Positions 12,901-30,009 are shown, numbered from the stretch's first letter. The stretch is 64,000 bases of DNA from Antedon mediterranea (GCF_964355755.1 NC_092671.1:13062501-13126500), one strand, 5' to 3'. Notes: generated from the letters alone by a model not told the origin. A program made the numbers and translations.

Positions 12901-15126
12901 CAAGGATAAAAACAAAGTTCTGGGGTAAATCTATGGAAATCTTACCAGCAGGAACAATTAATATCACAATACCAAAGTAAGTTAATGGATATAGTTATTC
13001 AATATTTGCAAATAAGAGGCACCATGGATTGACATATGTATTGTTACTTTTTATGACAATGATTATATACATCCCAAAGCAAGTAACTCATGAAATACAT
13101 TTGAGGCATAGGGAGTAAATTGAAAGAGTCTTGATTTACTGTAAAATCTTGACTAAGTCGGGATTGAACCCTGTAACTTGGGATTGGATTGGAAGCAAGC
13201 ATTTTACTAACAAAGCTCCATTTTGCTTATGCATGTGTGTGCCTATGTACAGTATGAGTGTGCTTATGTACAATAAAAAAGAAATCTGCATTTTGATCTT
13301 TGTTTTTATAGATATAATGACCATTATACATACACTAAGGTCACTAGTTGCGTTCACAATATACTGAGTGGACAAAGGTGGATTGACCACTATGGAGAGA
13401 CTGTCATTAAAAATGGAGATATAATATGCAAACTGAATTTTACCAAGGTAAGTGCTAATATAATCACTTCATTCCATTATTGCCATATCGGATACTTTTT
13501 TTTATGCACTACAAACTTTTGTCTGAAACTGGCCTTTAAATAGAGACTTGTATTATTTTAGGCAAGTTATTGGAGTAACAGAAGACATGAAATTAACGGA
13601 TGTGTAATGAACGAGAATGGAGAAACTGTTCATGAGATATTTGGCAAATGGAATGAAAGTATCTACTGCGGTCAGTCCTCATCTGCCAAATGTATATGGA
13701 GAACAGGTAAAGTGGAAATAAACATACTTTTCATAGTTAAATCAAATTTTTTACAGTTAAGCTAATTGTATATGCATATGTAATAATAGTATTGGTTTTC
13801 TTGTATGCGACTAATATGTGTGGCGCTTCCCGCAAAGAAAAAGTCCATGAAATATCCTGAATATATATGAATATAATCCCATGGTTCAGTGTAATCTCAC
13901 CCACTAATTTAAGTTAAATTCGAACTCGTAAATTCCATTGTTAATGCGTGATCAGAGTATACCACTCTAATTTTCTCAAAATGTCATACCTGGGCCTCAT
14001 GGAACTATACTCGGTCATCTACGGTATCAGTGGAATGTTTCTGTTACCATTTACAGGTTGTCTGTATATAAAAATATACAGATAGTTAATATAAAAACCA
14101 GATGAAAACATTTTTTGAACATGTACAGGTTGTATGCCCGAGGACCATCAACTTTACTATGGACTGACAAGATTTGCTATTGAGTTGAATGAACTTGATA
14201 GTCATATACAACCATTACTACCATACACAGACTCACGCTTTAGACCAGATCAAAGGTTTGTAGATACTATATTGACTAGAACTTAACAGGACGTTAAGGT
14301 ACAACACTTAAAGTTATCGTTTACCATGCAATAGACTCACTGCAGAAAGTAAAGTTTAATTCTTTGGTTTTGAAACCGTGTATCTTGTTTTAAAGAAAAA
14401 TAATTTTTAGTCATTAAATAAGATTTGATATTTCTGTTTAGTCGTATTGTTAGTGTAGCTGTATGGTCAGATTAGGTGTATGGTCAGTGTAGCTGTATGG
14501 TCAGTTTAGCTGTATGGTCAGTTTAGCTGTATGGTCAGTTTAGCTGTATGGTCAGTTTAGCTGTATGGTCAGTTTAGTTGGCTTAGGCATATGGTCAAGG
14601 AGCATAGAAAATTTGATTATTTTATTGACATACAGTGGATAGATAGCTGACAATTTATTTATAATCTTTCAATAAATAACACTTAATACATGTTTGGAAA
14701 TTAGTATTAGAAAGTTATTAAATTTGACCCATTTTTACAAACAATATTTGCAGATTACTAGAAGAAGGAGATGTGAAAGGAGCAGAGAAGGAGAAACAAC
14801 GTCTTGAAAGTTTACAGAGAGAAAGACGAAAACAAAGAGAAGAGCTTAAACAACTTTATGATCCTAAGTTTTTCAAGTAAGTTTTATACTTTTCTTTCAA
14901 TTTTAACTGTACATAAATAAAATAATGAGAATAGTATCCTAACGCAATAATTGTATATTTCTTTAATATGTTTTGATTTAGTAGGATAAATTACTAAACA
15001 TAGTTCTTGTATTTTTCTAGGAGTACAAATCAGAATGGCAAAGAATTCTGGGTGTTTAAAGGAGACTATTGGGAATTACGAGATAATAATCAGTTAAAGG
15101 ATGCGACACTGCCAAATCTATGGTAG
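981..15126 (+). CDS. Oxysterol-binding protein-related protein, ORP3/6/7 subfamily (3' 14 exons, 5' partial)
   Basis: Cytoplasmic lipid-transfer protein acting at ER contact sites. Exons in order: 981-1082, 1206-1350, 1852-1994, 2689-2823, 3468-3605, 4062-4140, 11855-12042, 12351-12563, 12834-12976, 13312-13447, 13562-13706, 14129-14255, 14754-14876, 15021-15126 (stop TAG). All junctions are GT-AG, phases match, and the sum is 641 codons. The fifth exon carries a canonical FFAT motif EFFDAQE (3531-3551), which by family knowledge binds VAP in the ER membrane; an acidic [10 protein letters not shown] stretch follows. The ORD begins at [20 protein letters not shown], and the OSBP fingerprint EQVSHHPP is split across the 12563/12834 junction. 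The C-terminus has the usual charged helix ([15 protein letters not shown]) and ends [18 protein letters not shown]. The PH domain is outside the window. A 7.7 kb intron (4141-11854) holds several MITEs. ORP3, 6 and 7 cannot be told apart here. Confidence 0.93.
8207..8441. mobile_element. MITE with ~25 bp terminal inverted repeats and an internal duplication
   Basis: The left end TAAAGCTCTATCTACACTAT and the reverse complement of the right end (TAAAGCTCTGTCTACACTAT) match over about 25 bp. The interior repeats a ~100 bp block (AAATATGGTAGTGATATGAC...) twice, so the right TIR sequence GTTTGATAGTGTAGACAG also occurs mid-element at about 8310-8327. There is no coding capacity. A short related hairpin (AAGCTCTGTCT...ACAGAGCTT) lies at about 9090-9117. 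Confidence 0.75.
8913..9087. mobile_element. Short MITE with GGTTCCCACTAG termini
   Basis: The ends are CTTGGTTCCCACTAG and, in reverse complement, CGTGGTTCCCACTAG. Further in, AACGTAACGCAAG pairs imperfectly with CTTGCGTTGCGTTATG. It is about 175 bp with no ORF. A partial related end (CTTGGTTCCCATTAGAGACA) occurs at about 8699. Superfamily not assigned. Confidence 0.75.
10285..10510. repeat. 44 bp tandem repeat, about five copies
   Basis: The word TTATACCATTGTTGCCGTCA starts at 10291, 10335, 10379, 10423 and 10467, an exact 44 bp period. Each unit also contains short ATCATG and CATCAC sub-repeats; the last unit is shortened. It lies in the large ORP intron. Confidence 0.9.
11131..11654. mobile_element. 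524 bp MITE with GGATTGCTATAA termini
   Basis: The left end is GGATTGCTATAAGCGGTCTA; the reverse complement of the right end is GGATTGCTATAAAACAGTCT. Subterminal GGTCTTA/TAAGACC words recur on both sides. There is no significant ORF. It lies about 200 bp before the first ORD exon of the ORP gene. Confidence 0.75.
14453..14580 (+). repeat. 17 bp minisatellite
   Basis: About seven near-identical copies of AGCTGTATGGTCAGTTT lie in the ORP intron between exons 14129-14255 and 14754-14876. No coding role is evident. Confidence 0.85.
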
Positions 15127-15469
15127 TTAATACAAATGGGTATTTCCCCATAAAAAATTGAGACCTATGTAATAAAAAAGCTGAGAGATAGTGTTCAAGG
15201 TCTGTTTTGTTGTATCCAGCAATTGATTTTGTTCGTGGCAATGACACCGAGAAATGAAATGATACATCAAAGTACAAAGCCATGTATACGAAGAAACCAA
15301 CTGTGTGTATATGGTATCACAACAGCTGAGCAAAAACAACTTTTACAAGCAATATAGATTTCTATATCTTTCAATTTTTCATGGGACAATACATTGAAAT
15401 ATGTATGTATGTCACAATCACCAATCTTCCTGTCAAGAAAATCCAAGTAGTTTTTGAATTTATGTACAG

Positions 15470-15915
15470 TACCATGGTTAATGATGAACTAAGTTTTCAT
15501 GCATGGTTGATTCGAGTACCATGGTTATTGATGAACTGAAGTTGCCCTATGACATGGGTGATTCAAGTATAGTACCATGGTTAATGATGAACTGAAGTTG
15601 CACTATGACATGGATGATTCGAGTACCATAGTTAATGATGAACTAAAGTTACCCTATGATGTGGACAATTTGAGTACCATTGTTAATGATGAACTGAAGT
15701 TACCCTGCATGGGTGATTCGAGTACCATGGCTGATGATGAATTGAAGTTACCAAATACCATGGGTGATTCAAGTACCAAGGTTAATGATGAACTGAAGTT
15801 GCCCTATGACATGGGTAATTCGAGTACCATGGTTAATAATGAACTGAAGTTATCCGGCATAGGTGGTGATTTTAGTATAGTACCATGGTTAAAGTACTAC
15901 AGTTAATGATGAAAT
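15470..15915 (+). repeat. ~51 bp minisatellite with an uninterrupted reading frame
   Basis: Eight or so diverged copies of a unit beginning AGTACCATGGTTAATGATGA. The consensus is 51 bp, though some units are shortened in multiples of three. One frame stays open over 15577-15906 and would encode 17-residue repeats with a VNDELKLPYD core. It sits about 350 bp after the ORP stop codon. I take it as 3'UTR minisatellite, not a gene, because no start context or splice site ties it to a protein. Confidence 0.8.
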
Positions 15916-16429
15916 AAAGTCACCCTAAAGATTATTACCTCAAGACTGCTACTACTACTTCATTTCAAGGTATTTTTCATGAAAATCCCACCCTTATAAA
16001 CTAACCCCCACGATCTGTTTAAATCAAATAGAATATTCAGTTTTAATGTTATATTACGGAATCATCTTTCAGACATTTTAAAGGTGTTTAATAGTTCCTC
16101 CGTCCTTTAGTTTTAGTGTAACCTGTATCATGGTTTTAAATGTTTAATGTGTAAGATTTTATGTGTATTTTATTCATATCTGTTTACAAAATTTAACCGA
16201 ATATGTGTTATCTTTAGTTTAGTTATAAATGTTTAAAAAAAAAATTATGTGTGGAAAATTAACGAATGCTAAAAATTAGGTCAACTAACATTGCATATAA
16301 AGCAAAGTAAATATTTTATTTGAGAATTCTGAAAAAGTTCTAATTAGGCCAAGTACAGAATGGTGAGACATTTTGGCTGTAATGATTTCTGGAAAGGCAT
16401 GCCGAGGATATTAAAGTACAGTATATGTA

Positions 16430-16530
16430 CAATAGGGGTTGCAGACACAAATGTGTTATGGCGCTCTGTTGCTGTCGCAACCCCTGGACCGCTTGTTGTC
16501 GAATAAAGAAATGAAAATGAAAAATGAAAT
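16430..16530 (+). mobile_element. Possible short LINE 3' tail remnant
   Basis: A GC-richer stretch with CGCAACCCCTGGACCGCTTG is followed by AATAAAGAAATGAAAATGAA. It resembles in layout, not in sequence identity, the LINE end at 53670-53726, where GGCGGTTTCATCGC precedes an AATAAAAT-type tail. Confidence 0.3.
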
Positions 16531-17081
16531 GTGATTTGTAAACTACCACACCTAACTACTTAGCACGCCTTAGGCTTGGACAAACATGTCATAAGCAGTT
16601 GGAGGCATATGCCTACAAATTCAGGACTTTCAGAAGTTGATAATCTTACTGCCATATATTTACGTGCTACATCGGTTTTACCGATATATTTTTACACATT
16701 GTATAACTATAGATATTTGATTTCATAACTTTGATTTTTATATATTGTATTTTTTATTTGAAATATTTTTATTATAGTTTATATTATACTGTATTAACAA
16801 AGTAATTTATTTGTTTCAAATTTACCTTTATGATTACCAAACAATGAGCGGTTAAATTCACTATGACTAAAAACTTCTAATTGAATTACGTGTACGGTAG
16901 TTGATTGAATGATTTTAACGAGTGACCATTGATTGTAAAAATGCGTTTTATGTCAAATAAACAAACTAAGATGATAGCACTCAGAGATTTTATTTTGTTT
17001 GAGAAAATGTTTTAGCAAAGTCTTACACAGCAAATTATTTCCAAATTTGGTCAAAGCAATGAAGTCTTCCTAATTTCTTGA

Positions 17082-22033
<4,952 letters not shown>

Positions 22034-23690
22034 GTTTTAGTTTGTTACTGAGTGCTTTAAGTTCATAATCCGTTTCGAGAGCAACCGAGCTGTGCCGCGT
22101 CAATGTGCATTACCGTGTTCACACGCAACATTTAGCCTAGGCCTACAATCCCACAATTGTTAGAAGGAAGTTGAAATACGCATGTGACGTGTTAGTGCCT
22201 TGAGGGAATAACAGACTCGGAATTCGGTCGAGTTTTATTCATCTAATACCTCGATCAATATGTTTTTTTTTCTCTTTCATCTAAACCTATCATTGTCTGC
22301 TGTTGGTTAACGGTTGATGTTGATTGTATCATTATAGGTCTATATGTTACTACCTTAGTAAATTGTGTGTATAAGCCAATTATAATTATATAAGAATGCT
22401 CAATTAGGTGCACACAAAAAGCATTAATTACCAAAACCTAGGTTTATTGATCGTTGATCTATTTAGCTATAAGCAGCTTAATTTGACTCGGCAAAATATT
22501 GAATACCAATTACACAATGAACATAAGGCTGCATAATAAAATCTATATATATCGAATAATGCCGAAAAAGACCGACAAGGTAGATCAATACGGATAAAAG
22601 AAAAAATAAAACGTTGACCATGAGTTAATTTTCAATACGATCGCTTACAATGGATGAAATTGTCTTAACAATAGTTCTCAATTACACATCACTGATGTGT
22701 CAATTTAAGTATAGTCTCTTTAAAAAGAGTACTCCTGATTAATCCAGCTCATTCTTCAGTTAGTTAATAGTATAGTGTATCGTCAGCACAATTTAGTTTA
22801 GCCCTGTATAGTACAGGATTTATTTTCCAAATTCCAATGCTTTTGTTTACTATGAGTCTGATGATAATTAAGTGATATTTTGCCATATATCACTGGGGAA
22901 ATAAATTCAAAAGATAACCATATATGGACTTTTAAAAATTAAATTATTATGTCACATGTCAACTAATTATTATAATCTTGGACTCATCGAAAAACAAAGA
23001 AGTCGAACTGTAGCCATTAAAAAAAATGCCCATTCCTGTACTATAGTACTGTAAGTATTTTCGAAAAATCGGCTCACGATCGGTATAGTGCCTCCGGGCA
23101 CAAACAAACAGGGTTCATCTTGTCTTATGTCCTTTTTTACCTCATTTGTGTTGGTCGGGCTTATGTGCGTCACTATTAAAGTAGAGAGGAACTTCCCCAT
23201 TTTCTCCACACAGCAGTGCTCCACCGGAGGTGCTGACCGGTCTTGGGCGACCCATGATGTTTTTTGGGGGGTTTTTTTGTACATAATTGTTGTTGTCTGG
23301 CATGTATTACCGTACATTTAAATGCATTTAAAAGGTTACCAAACTGACAAGCACTCGCTTCTTTTGGTATACTATAAATATTGTAGGCCTAAATGTAATT
23401 GTGAATTGTGAATAAATGTATTATAGTGTTGTGTAAAATGACAAAATAGGTAACATGCTCAGAACACATTATGTGATACTGCGCAAGGGTCGAAATTTGG
23501 CAAAAGTTTCGAAAATGTCCCTATTTTAAATGGCTGAATTTCGACCATTAAAAACACGTAGGCCCATTGAGGTAACATGCGCAGAACAATGCACTATGTG
23601 TTCTACGCACGGCAAATTTCAAAATATAAAAGGGTAATTTTACTGTACTATTAAAGTACAGGGATTTTTTTTAACAAATTGCCAAATATC
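22034..23690. other. Intergenic sequence upstream of the unknown minus-strand gene
   Basis: Probable promoter side of the 17082-22033 gene. No TATA box can be assigned with confidence. A GC-richer patch at about 23080-23270 is open on both strands but matches nothing I recognise and has no splice-site support. Short relatives of the palindromic satellite (TGCGCAAGGGTCGAAATTTG, CTGTACTA) begin at about 23450. Confidence 0.4.
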
Positions 23691-26600
23691 GACCATTTAA
23701 CCACCATCGACTATATATATTATATTTATTATCTTATAGAGTCATAGTAACTAGATATGTCAAAAAATAAAAGGGTCGAAATTTGGTACTATAGTACAGG
23801 GATTTTTTTAAAAATGGCCAAAATATTGCCTTTGTCAAATTCAATTATTATGCAATAATATTGCCATATATACACATATATTGCGTTATCACCAAATTTC
23901 CCTGTACTATACTGCCCCGTTATGAAAGAACGACTCAACTGCATAAAGCAAAGTTTTGAGATAATCAACAAAACGTGTTCTTGTTTTAGCTCTTCACGTG
24001 TATAGATAATATTATTTTGATTAGCATAATAAACATGCGCAGAGGCGACTGATGGGTTCTGCGCATGTCAATTGTGCTATAGTAACCAGTTTTATCGAAA
24101 AATAAAAAGGTCGAAAATTTGCCATTTTTTGAAAAATCCCTGTACTATATAGTACAGGGAAATTTTCGAAAAATGACCGATTCACGACCCTTTTATTTTT
24201 TGACATAAATGGTTACTATTGCATAATATACATGCGCAGAGACGAATAATGGGTTCTGCGCATGTCAATTGTGCTACAGTAACCAGTTTTGACATAAATG
24301 GTTACTATAGCATTATAAACATGCTCAGAGGCGACTAATGGGTTCTGCGCATGTTAACTGTGCTATAGTAACCAGTTTTATCAAAAAATTAAAAGGTCGA
24401 AAATTGGCCATTTTTAAAAAAAAATTCCTGTACTATAGTACAGGGAAATTTTCGAAAAATGGCCGATTTTCGACCCTTTTATTTTATGACGTAAATGGTT
24501 ACTATTGCATAATAAACATGCGCAGAGTCGAATAATAGGTTCTGCGCATGTCAATTGTGCTATCATAACCATATTTGACATAAATGGCCGATTTTCGACC
24601 CTTTTATATCATATAGCATAATTAAAAAAAAAAAAAGGTCGAAAATTTGCCATTTTTTGAAAATTTCCCTGTACTATAGTAAAGGAATTTTTTTTTTAAA
24701 ATGGCAAATTTTCGACCTCTTTATTTTTTCGATAAAACTGGTTACTATTGCATAATTAACATGCGCAGAACCCATTATTCGTCTCCTGCGCATGTTTATT
24801 ATGCAATAGTAACCATTTACGTTAAAATATAAAAGGGTCGAAAATCGGCCATTTTTCGAAAATTTCCCTGTACTATAGTACAGGAATTTTTTCAAAAAAA
24901 TGGCAAATTTTGGACCTTTTTTTTTTGGATAAAACTGGTTACTATAGCATAATTAACATGCGCAGAACCCATTAGTCGAGTCTGCGCATGTTTATTATGC
25001 TATAGTAACCATTTATGTCAAAACTGGTTACTGTAGCACAATTGACATGGGCAGAACCCATTATTCGACTCTGCGCATGGTTATTATGATACAGTAACCA
25101 TTTACGTTAAAATATAAAAGGGTCGAAAATCGGCCATTTTTCGATAGTACAGGAATTTTTTCCAAAAAATGGCAAATTTTCGACATTTTGTTTTTCCGAT
25201 AAAACTGGTTACTATAGCACAATTGACATGCGCAGAACCCATTTAACGACTCTGCGCATGTTTATTATGCTATAGTAACCATTTATGTCAAGAGTGGTTA
25301 CTATAGCACAATTGACATGCGTAGAACGCATTATTCGACTCTGCGCATGTTTATTATGCTATAGTAACCATTTATGTCAAAAGTGGTTACTATAGCACAA
25401 TTGACATGCGCAAAACGCATTATTCGACTCTGCGCATGTTTATTATGCTATAGTAACCATTTATGTCAAAAGTGGTTACTATAGCACAATTGACATGTGC
25501 AGAACCCATTATTCGACTCTGCGCATGTTTATTATGCTATAGTAACCATTTATGTAAAAAGTGGTTACTGTAGCACAATTGACATGTGCAGAACTCATTA
25601 TTCGACTCTGCGCATGTTTATTATGCAATAGTAACCATTTACGTTAAAAAATAAAAGTGTTGAAAATCGGCCATTTTTCGAAAATTTCCCTGTACTATAG
25701 TAAAGGAATTTTTTTTTTAAAATGGCAAATTTTCGACCTCTTTATTTTTTTGATAAAACTGGTTACTATTGCATAATTAACATGCGCAGAACCCATTAGT
25801 CGACTCTGCGCATGTTTATTATGCTATAGTAACCATTTATGTCAAAACTGGTTACTATAGCACAATTGACATGCGCAGAACCCATTGTTCGTCTCCTGCG
25901 CATGTTTATTATGCAATAGTAACCATTTACGTTAAAATATAAAAGGGTCGAAAATCGGCCATTTTTCGAAAATTTCCCTGTACTACAGTACAGGAATTTT
26001 TTCAAAAAAATGGCAAATTTTGGACCTTTTTTTTTTCGATAAAACTGGTTACTATAGCATAATTAACATGCGCAGAACCCATTAGTCGAGTCTGCGCATG
26101 TTTATTATGCTATAGTAACCATTTATGTCAAAACTGGTTACTGTAGCACAATTGACATGGGCAGAACCCATTATTCGACTCAGCGCATGTTCATTATGCA
26201 ACAGTAACCATTTACGTTAAAATATAAAAGGGTCGAAAATCGGCCATTTTTCGATAGTACAGGAATTTTTTCAAAAAAATGGAAAATTTTCGACCTTTTT
26301 TTTTTTCGATAAAACTGGTTACTATAGCACAATTGACATGCGCAGAACCCATTTAACGACTCTGCGCATGTTTATTATGCTATAGTAACCATTTATGTCA
26401 AGAGTGGTTACTATAGCACAATTGACATGCGTAGAACGCATTATTCGACTCTGCGCATGTTTATTATGCTATAGTAACCATTTATGTCAAAAGTGGTTAC
26501 TATAGCACAATTGACATGTGCAGAACCCATTATTCGACTCTGCGCATGTTTATTATGCTATAGTAACCATTTATGTCAAAAGTGGTTACTATAGCACAAT

Positions 26601-26740
26601 TGACATGCGTAGAACGCATTATTCGACTCTGCGCATGTTTATTATGCTATAGTAACCAGTTTTATCGAAAAATAAAAAGATCGAAAATTGGCCATTTTTT
26701 TAAACAAATTCCTGTACAGGGAAATTTTCGAAAATTGTTT
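23690..26740. repeat. Nested-palindrome satellite, about 20 hairpin units in ~3 kb
   Basis: There are two alternating modules. Module H (~75 bp plus ~10 bp spacer) has arms GGTTACTATAGCA and TGCTATAGTAACC, with inner arms ACATGCGCAGA and TCTGCGCATGT around an asymmetric ACCCATTATTCGAC loop. Module P is a larger foldback, GGTCGAAAATCGGCCATTTT ... CTGTACTATAGTACAG ... AAATGGCAAATTTTCGACC. I count roughly 20 H units between 24030 and 26660. H units before about 24600 have the opposite orientation to those after about 24660. A 1110 bp higher-order copy is visible (24811 against 25921; 25201 against 26311). The short ORFs here are by-products of the repeat. Confidence 0.9.
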
Positions 26741-27247
26741 TTCATGTTTCTTGTATTTTTACTTTAGTTTTAAGTATTAATTTAAGAGGGAGAATATTCA
26801 ATAATAATATCATTACGGTGTTCACATAGTCTCTCTCCGGGGTATTTAATTCTAAATATTCCAGAAATAAAATTAATACTCTAATAATAACTAAACAAGT
26901 GAGTGAGTAAGTGAGTATTGAATAAAATAATTATTGACAATTATTCGTAGGGCAGTACCAAATTATTTTATGTTTAAAACAACAACATTACACAGCTTGC
27001 TGTGCAATCAACACCATTGTTGTGCATTTGAATGGGTTTCCTATGATAATAGGTGTTAATATGTCATTTGAGTGAGTCTTTCATGGCATTTGTAGTTGAG
27101 TTAGTCTTTGGTGACAATAGTAACACACACTTGTAATTGAGTGGTATTTTGATTTTTTAATTTCATATTTCTAGTTAAAATTTTGAATATCTGAATATTC
27201 CCTAAATAGCCCAAAAAGCTAAAAAGGTGATTTTTGAAAAATGTGTC

Positions 27248-27660
27248 AGTTGAGTCGTTCTTTCATGACAGGGCAGTATAATAGTATAGGGATTTTTTTT
27301 TAAATGGCCAAAATATCGCCTTTTTAAAATTTGATTATTATGCAATAATATTGCCATATATTCACATATATTGCGTTATCACCATCTTATAGAGTCAGTA
27401 ACCAGTTATGTCAAAAAAATAAAGTGGTTGAAATTTGGTCATTTTTCGAAAATTTTCCTGTACTATAGAACAGTAATAAATAAATAATAAAATGATTGAA
27501 TACGCGAATATCAATTATGATATTGTAACCAGTTACTATAATATCAAAAATAGTTTGGCCATTTCTCGAATTATCAACTGTAAAATATGTTGTGGCAACA
27601 TTCGCAGAACACATGTCAATTATGATAAATTATAGTAACCATGTTATATCAACAATTTTT
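27248..27660. repeat. Outlying fragment of the satellite flank
   Basis: 27300-27400 repeats, in the same orientation, the segment at about 23800-23895 (ATTATTATGCAATAATATTG, CACATATATTGCGTTATCACC). In contrast, 27250-27280 (GAGTCGTTCTTTCATGAC) is the reverse complement of about 23912-23940. The flank of the satellite has therefore been copied and partly inverted. Confidence 0.7.
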
Positions 27661-28081
27661 TGTTGTTGACAAAAAAATGTGGAAAATATCACCTTTTTAA
27701 AACAAATTTACAAAAAACTCTTTATTAAAACAAACTTATTAAATCCCACATTTCTATATTAGGACTAACTTAAATTTCATGAAATCAACAGATAAATTAA
27801 TAATTGTTGTTTATCAAAATATAAATAGCATTCCAATAGTAACTAAACCATTTACAATAATCACTTCTTTAGATACCCTTATACCAAAATAGGTATTCTA
27901 ATATTGAAAAGCATATATGACAAGCTCTGGATGGAGAATTTAGAATATTAACTTCATGATTTTAACCATTCAATAATTATTTGATTATTTTGTGGGTACA
28001 ACAAGTTTCCTTAACTAGAAACTGATTGGTGTTCGTTGCAAACAGCTGATAATACTTCAGTTGAGGTTTGCCAATTATTCT

Positions 28082-30009
28082 CTATTCTGGGCCTTCACTT
28101 CCAGGTACCAGCTAGATAAAACAAATACACAAAAAAACTACTAAATCTGTCATCACAAAATGCAAATGGATGTGATTGGGTATCACAATTAAATTGTTTT
28201 TTAACAAGTTGTAACATGCATTGATCTCCTGATTTATTATCTGTTTTCACACACACATATTCGAGAACATTTTAAAATTTCGGGAGAAATAATATAGTTG
28301 GAGACACTAAAAAATACAAACAGGGGACATCTTCGTAACAAAGAACAGGACTTTTTCTGGTGTGTTTTTCTTCCAAGATTTCACAGTGCTCACAGGGGAA
28401 TTTTCACACTACGCGAACCTGGTTACAACTTGTTTTTAAGATGTTACTTTTTGCAGATGTATAAAAGGGTACAAAACAAAAATGTATTATGGTTTTTCTT
28501 GAAAGACAATACTGTAATACAGACAATAACTTACCATTGTAATGTTGTTGCCGTTTAACAGAATCTGATCTAACTTTGTTTCACGTCTACCTTCTGCAGT
28601 ATTCTCACTAGAAAAATTGGAAAATCAGTTTAATGCATATGAAAATATAAAAGAAGTTTTAATCAGTTTTAACAATTTAAATATCACTTAAACTTACAAT
28701 TCTACAACATCTTCAAGTACCATATCTGAGATAAAATTGATGAGGAAAATTCAACATAATATTTTAAAATGCACTTTATATTTGAATACTCATGTACTGA
28801 AAATGAATGCCAAGTAATACTTGTTATGTTCCTCTCTATTTTCATGGAAAATTAAACTTAAGCATGAATCATTATACATCCAAGCATCTTGCCAACTAAT
28901 CATCACTATACTTGCCTAAAGGAATCAGTGCAGTGTCGGCGGTGGAATATGAATTTACTAAAAAAACATCAAATTCTTAGATGTAAAATGTCACTTTTAT
29001 ATCTATGTATTATAAGGATACTGACAAAGTCATCAAAGCCAAGCAGTGTTCCAACAATCTCTTTATCACTTTTCATAATAATATGAATTCTTGAACCTAT
29101 GCATTTGTCTACAAGCTCTGTGTGAGAAATGGCAAAAAAAGGGTAAATTATTACTAATTTATATACAAATACTACAGTAGGCCTAGGTATAGTTTTTGAA
29201 TGAATACAGAACTGTAAAGAGAAAGGCAATATACCGAATAAATTAAATAACCAGCTTCAAGTCAACTATTATAAAAGTAAATTGATTTTTATTCGCTACA
29301 AGGAAAAAACGATAGACTTGTGTCATATTAATCAATGCCCAGTGGGGGCAGGTAGGATTTCATGATATAAAATGATCAGGCTTGATTGTGATATTTAATT
29401 TGGACAAGTTTGATACATTTTTAATGTTCAACACGTTGTGGTTGCGTTGAACGCGTTGTGGTTGCGTTGAACGCGTTGTGGTTGCGTTGAACGCGTTGTG
29501 GTTGCGTTGAACGCGTTGTGGTGGCGTTGAACGCGTTGTGGTGGCGTTGAACGCGTTATGACAAAATGAAAAGTTTGACATTAACAATATCAATATTTTA
29601 ATTGATTTTAAACTTGTTTCTGAAAAGAAAAATATATATTATTAGGCTTAAGTTAAATATACCACTAGGCCTACATCATGTTAATAACATGTACTTGATA
29701 TCATTTTATATTATATAAGCCTACCGGGCGTATGACAGCTAGGCCCAGTCACTGTATAGATTATGGAAGGTCGTACACGGCCAGAAGTGAGAAATGACCG
29801 TATAGTGACATGCTGTTTGTGATACGAGTAGTAGCCTAGCACCGTCCTTGTTTCTAATAAAAAATACACGTTGCTTACTTACATTTTAGCCATTGGAATG
29901 GTCATATATTGTGGAAGGATACATTACATATTACATTTTATTTGTTATACATACCCAAAGGGAGCAAATGTGATGGATTTGTTTGCTGTTGTTGTAGAGT
30001 GGTAGCCAT
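28082..30009 (-). CDS. LSM5: U6 snRNA-associated Sm-like protein LSm5
   Basis: Subunit of the LSm2-8 ring (nuclear U6 snRNP) and the LSm1-7 ring (cytoplasmic mRNA decay). Exons on the minus strand: 30009-29955, 29117-29022, 28725-28698, 28607-28535, 28111-28082; GT-AG throughout, with phases 1,1,2,0. The sum is 94 codons, i.e. 93 aa, close to the ~91 aa usual for LSm5. After a Gln-rich start (ATTLQQQQTNPS) comes LLPLELVDKCIGSRIHI, then the Sm1 fold (MKSDKEIVGTLLGFDDFVNM) and Sm2 with ILLNGNNITMLVPG. It ends SEGPE. It lies about 700 bp downstream of PSMA1 on the same strand. Intron 1 carries a 20 bp minisatellite (29426-29559). Confidence 0.97.
29426..29559. repeat. 20 bp minisatellite in LSM5 intron 1
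   Basis: Six to seven copies of GTTGAACGCGTTGTGGTTGC; the last two have GTGG in place of GTTG at the end. It is rich in CpG (ACGCGT), unlike the surrounding AT-rich intron. Confidence 0.9.

Larger units (their letters stand above)
15127..16980 (+). other. 3' untranslated / convergent intergenic region of the ORP gene
   Basis: After the TAG at 15124 there are candidate poly(A) signals AATAAA at 15913-15918 and 16956-16961 on the plus strand. A TTTATT at 16988-16993 is an AATAAA for the opposing gene. If the distal plus-strand signal is used, the two convergent transcripts meet or overlap at about 16.98 kb. A 51 bp minisatellite (15470-15915) and a possible LINE-tail remnant (about 16430-16530) lie inside. 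Confidence 0.4.

Noticed and set aside
22970-23321. Overlapping open frames on both strands in a GC-richer patch
   Set aside because: No recognised domain, no matching splice sites and no start context; possibly an old element fragment, but nothing supports a gene.
24338-26005. Several 60-75 codon ORFs with the shared phrase STGKFSKNGRFSTLL
   Set aside because: They are repeat-unit translations of the palindrome satellite and appear on both strands.
29360-29593. Minus-strand ORF with RSTPPQRVQRNHNAFNATT repeats
   Set aside because: Translation of the 20 bp minisatellite in LSM5 intron 1.
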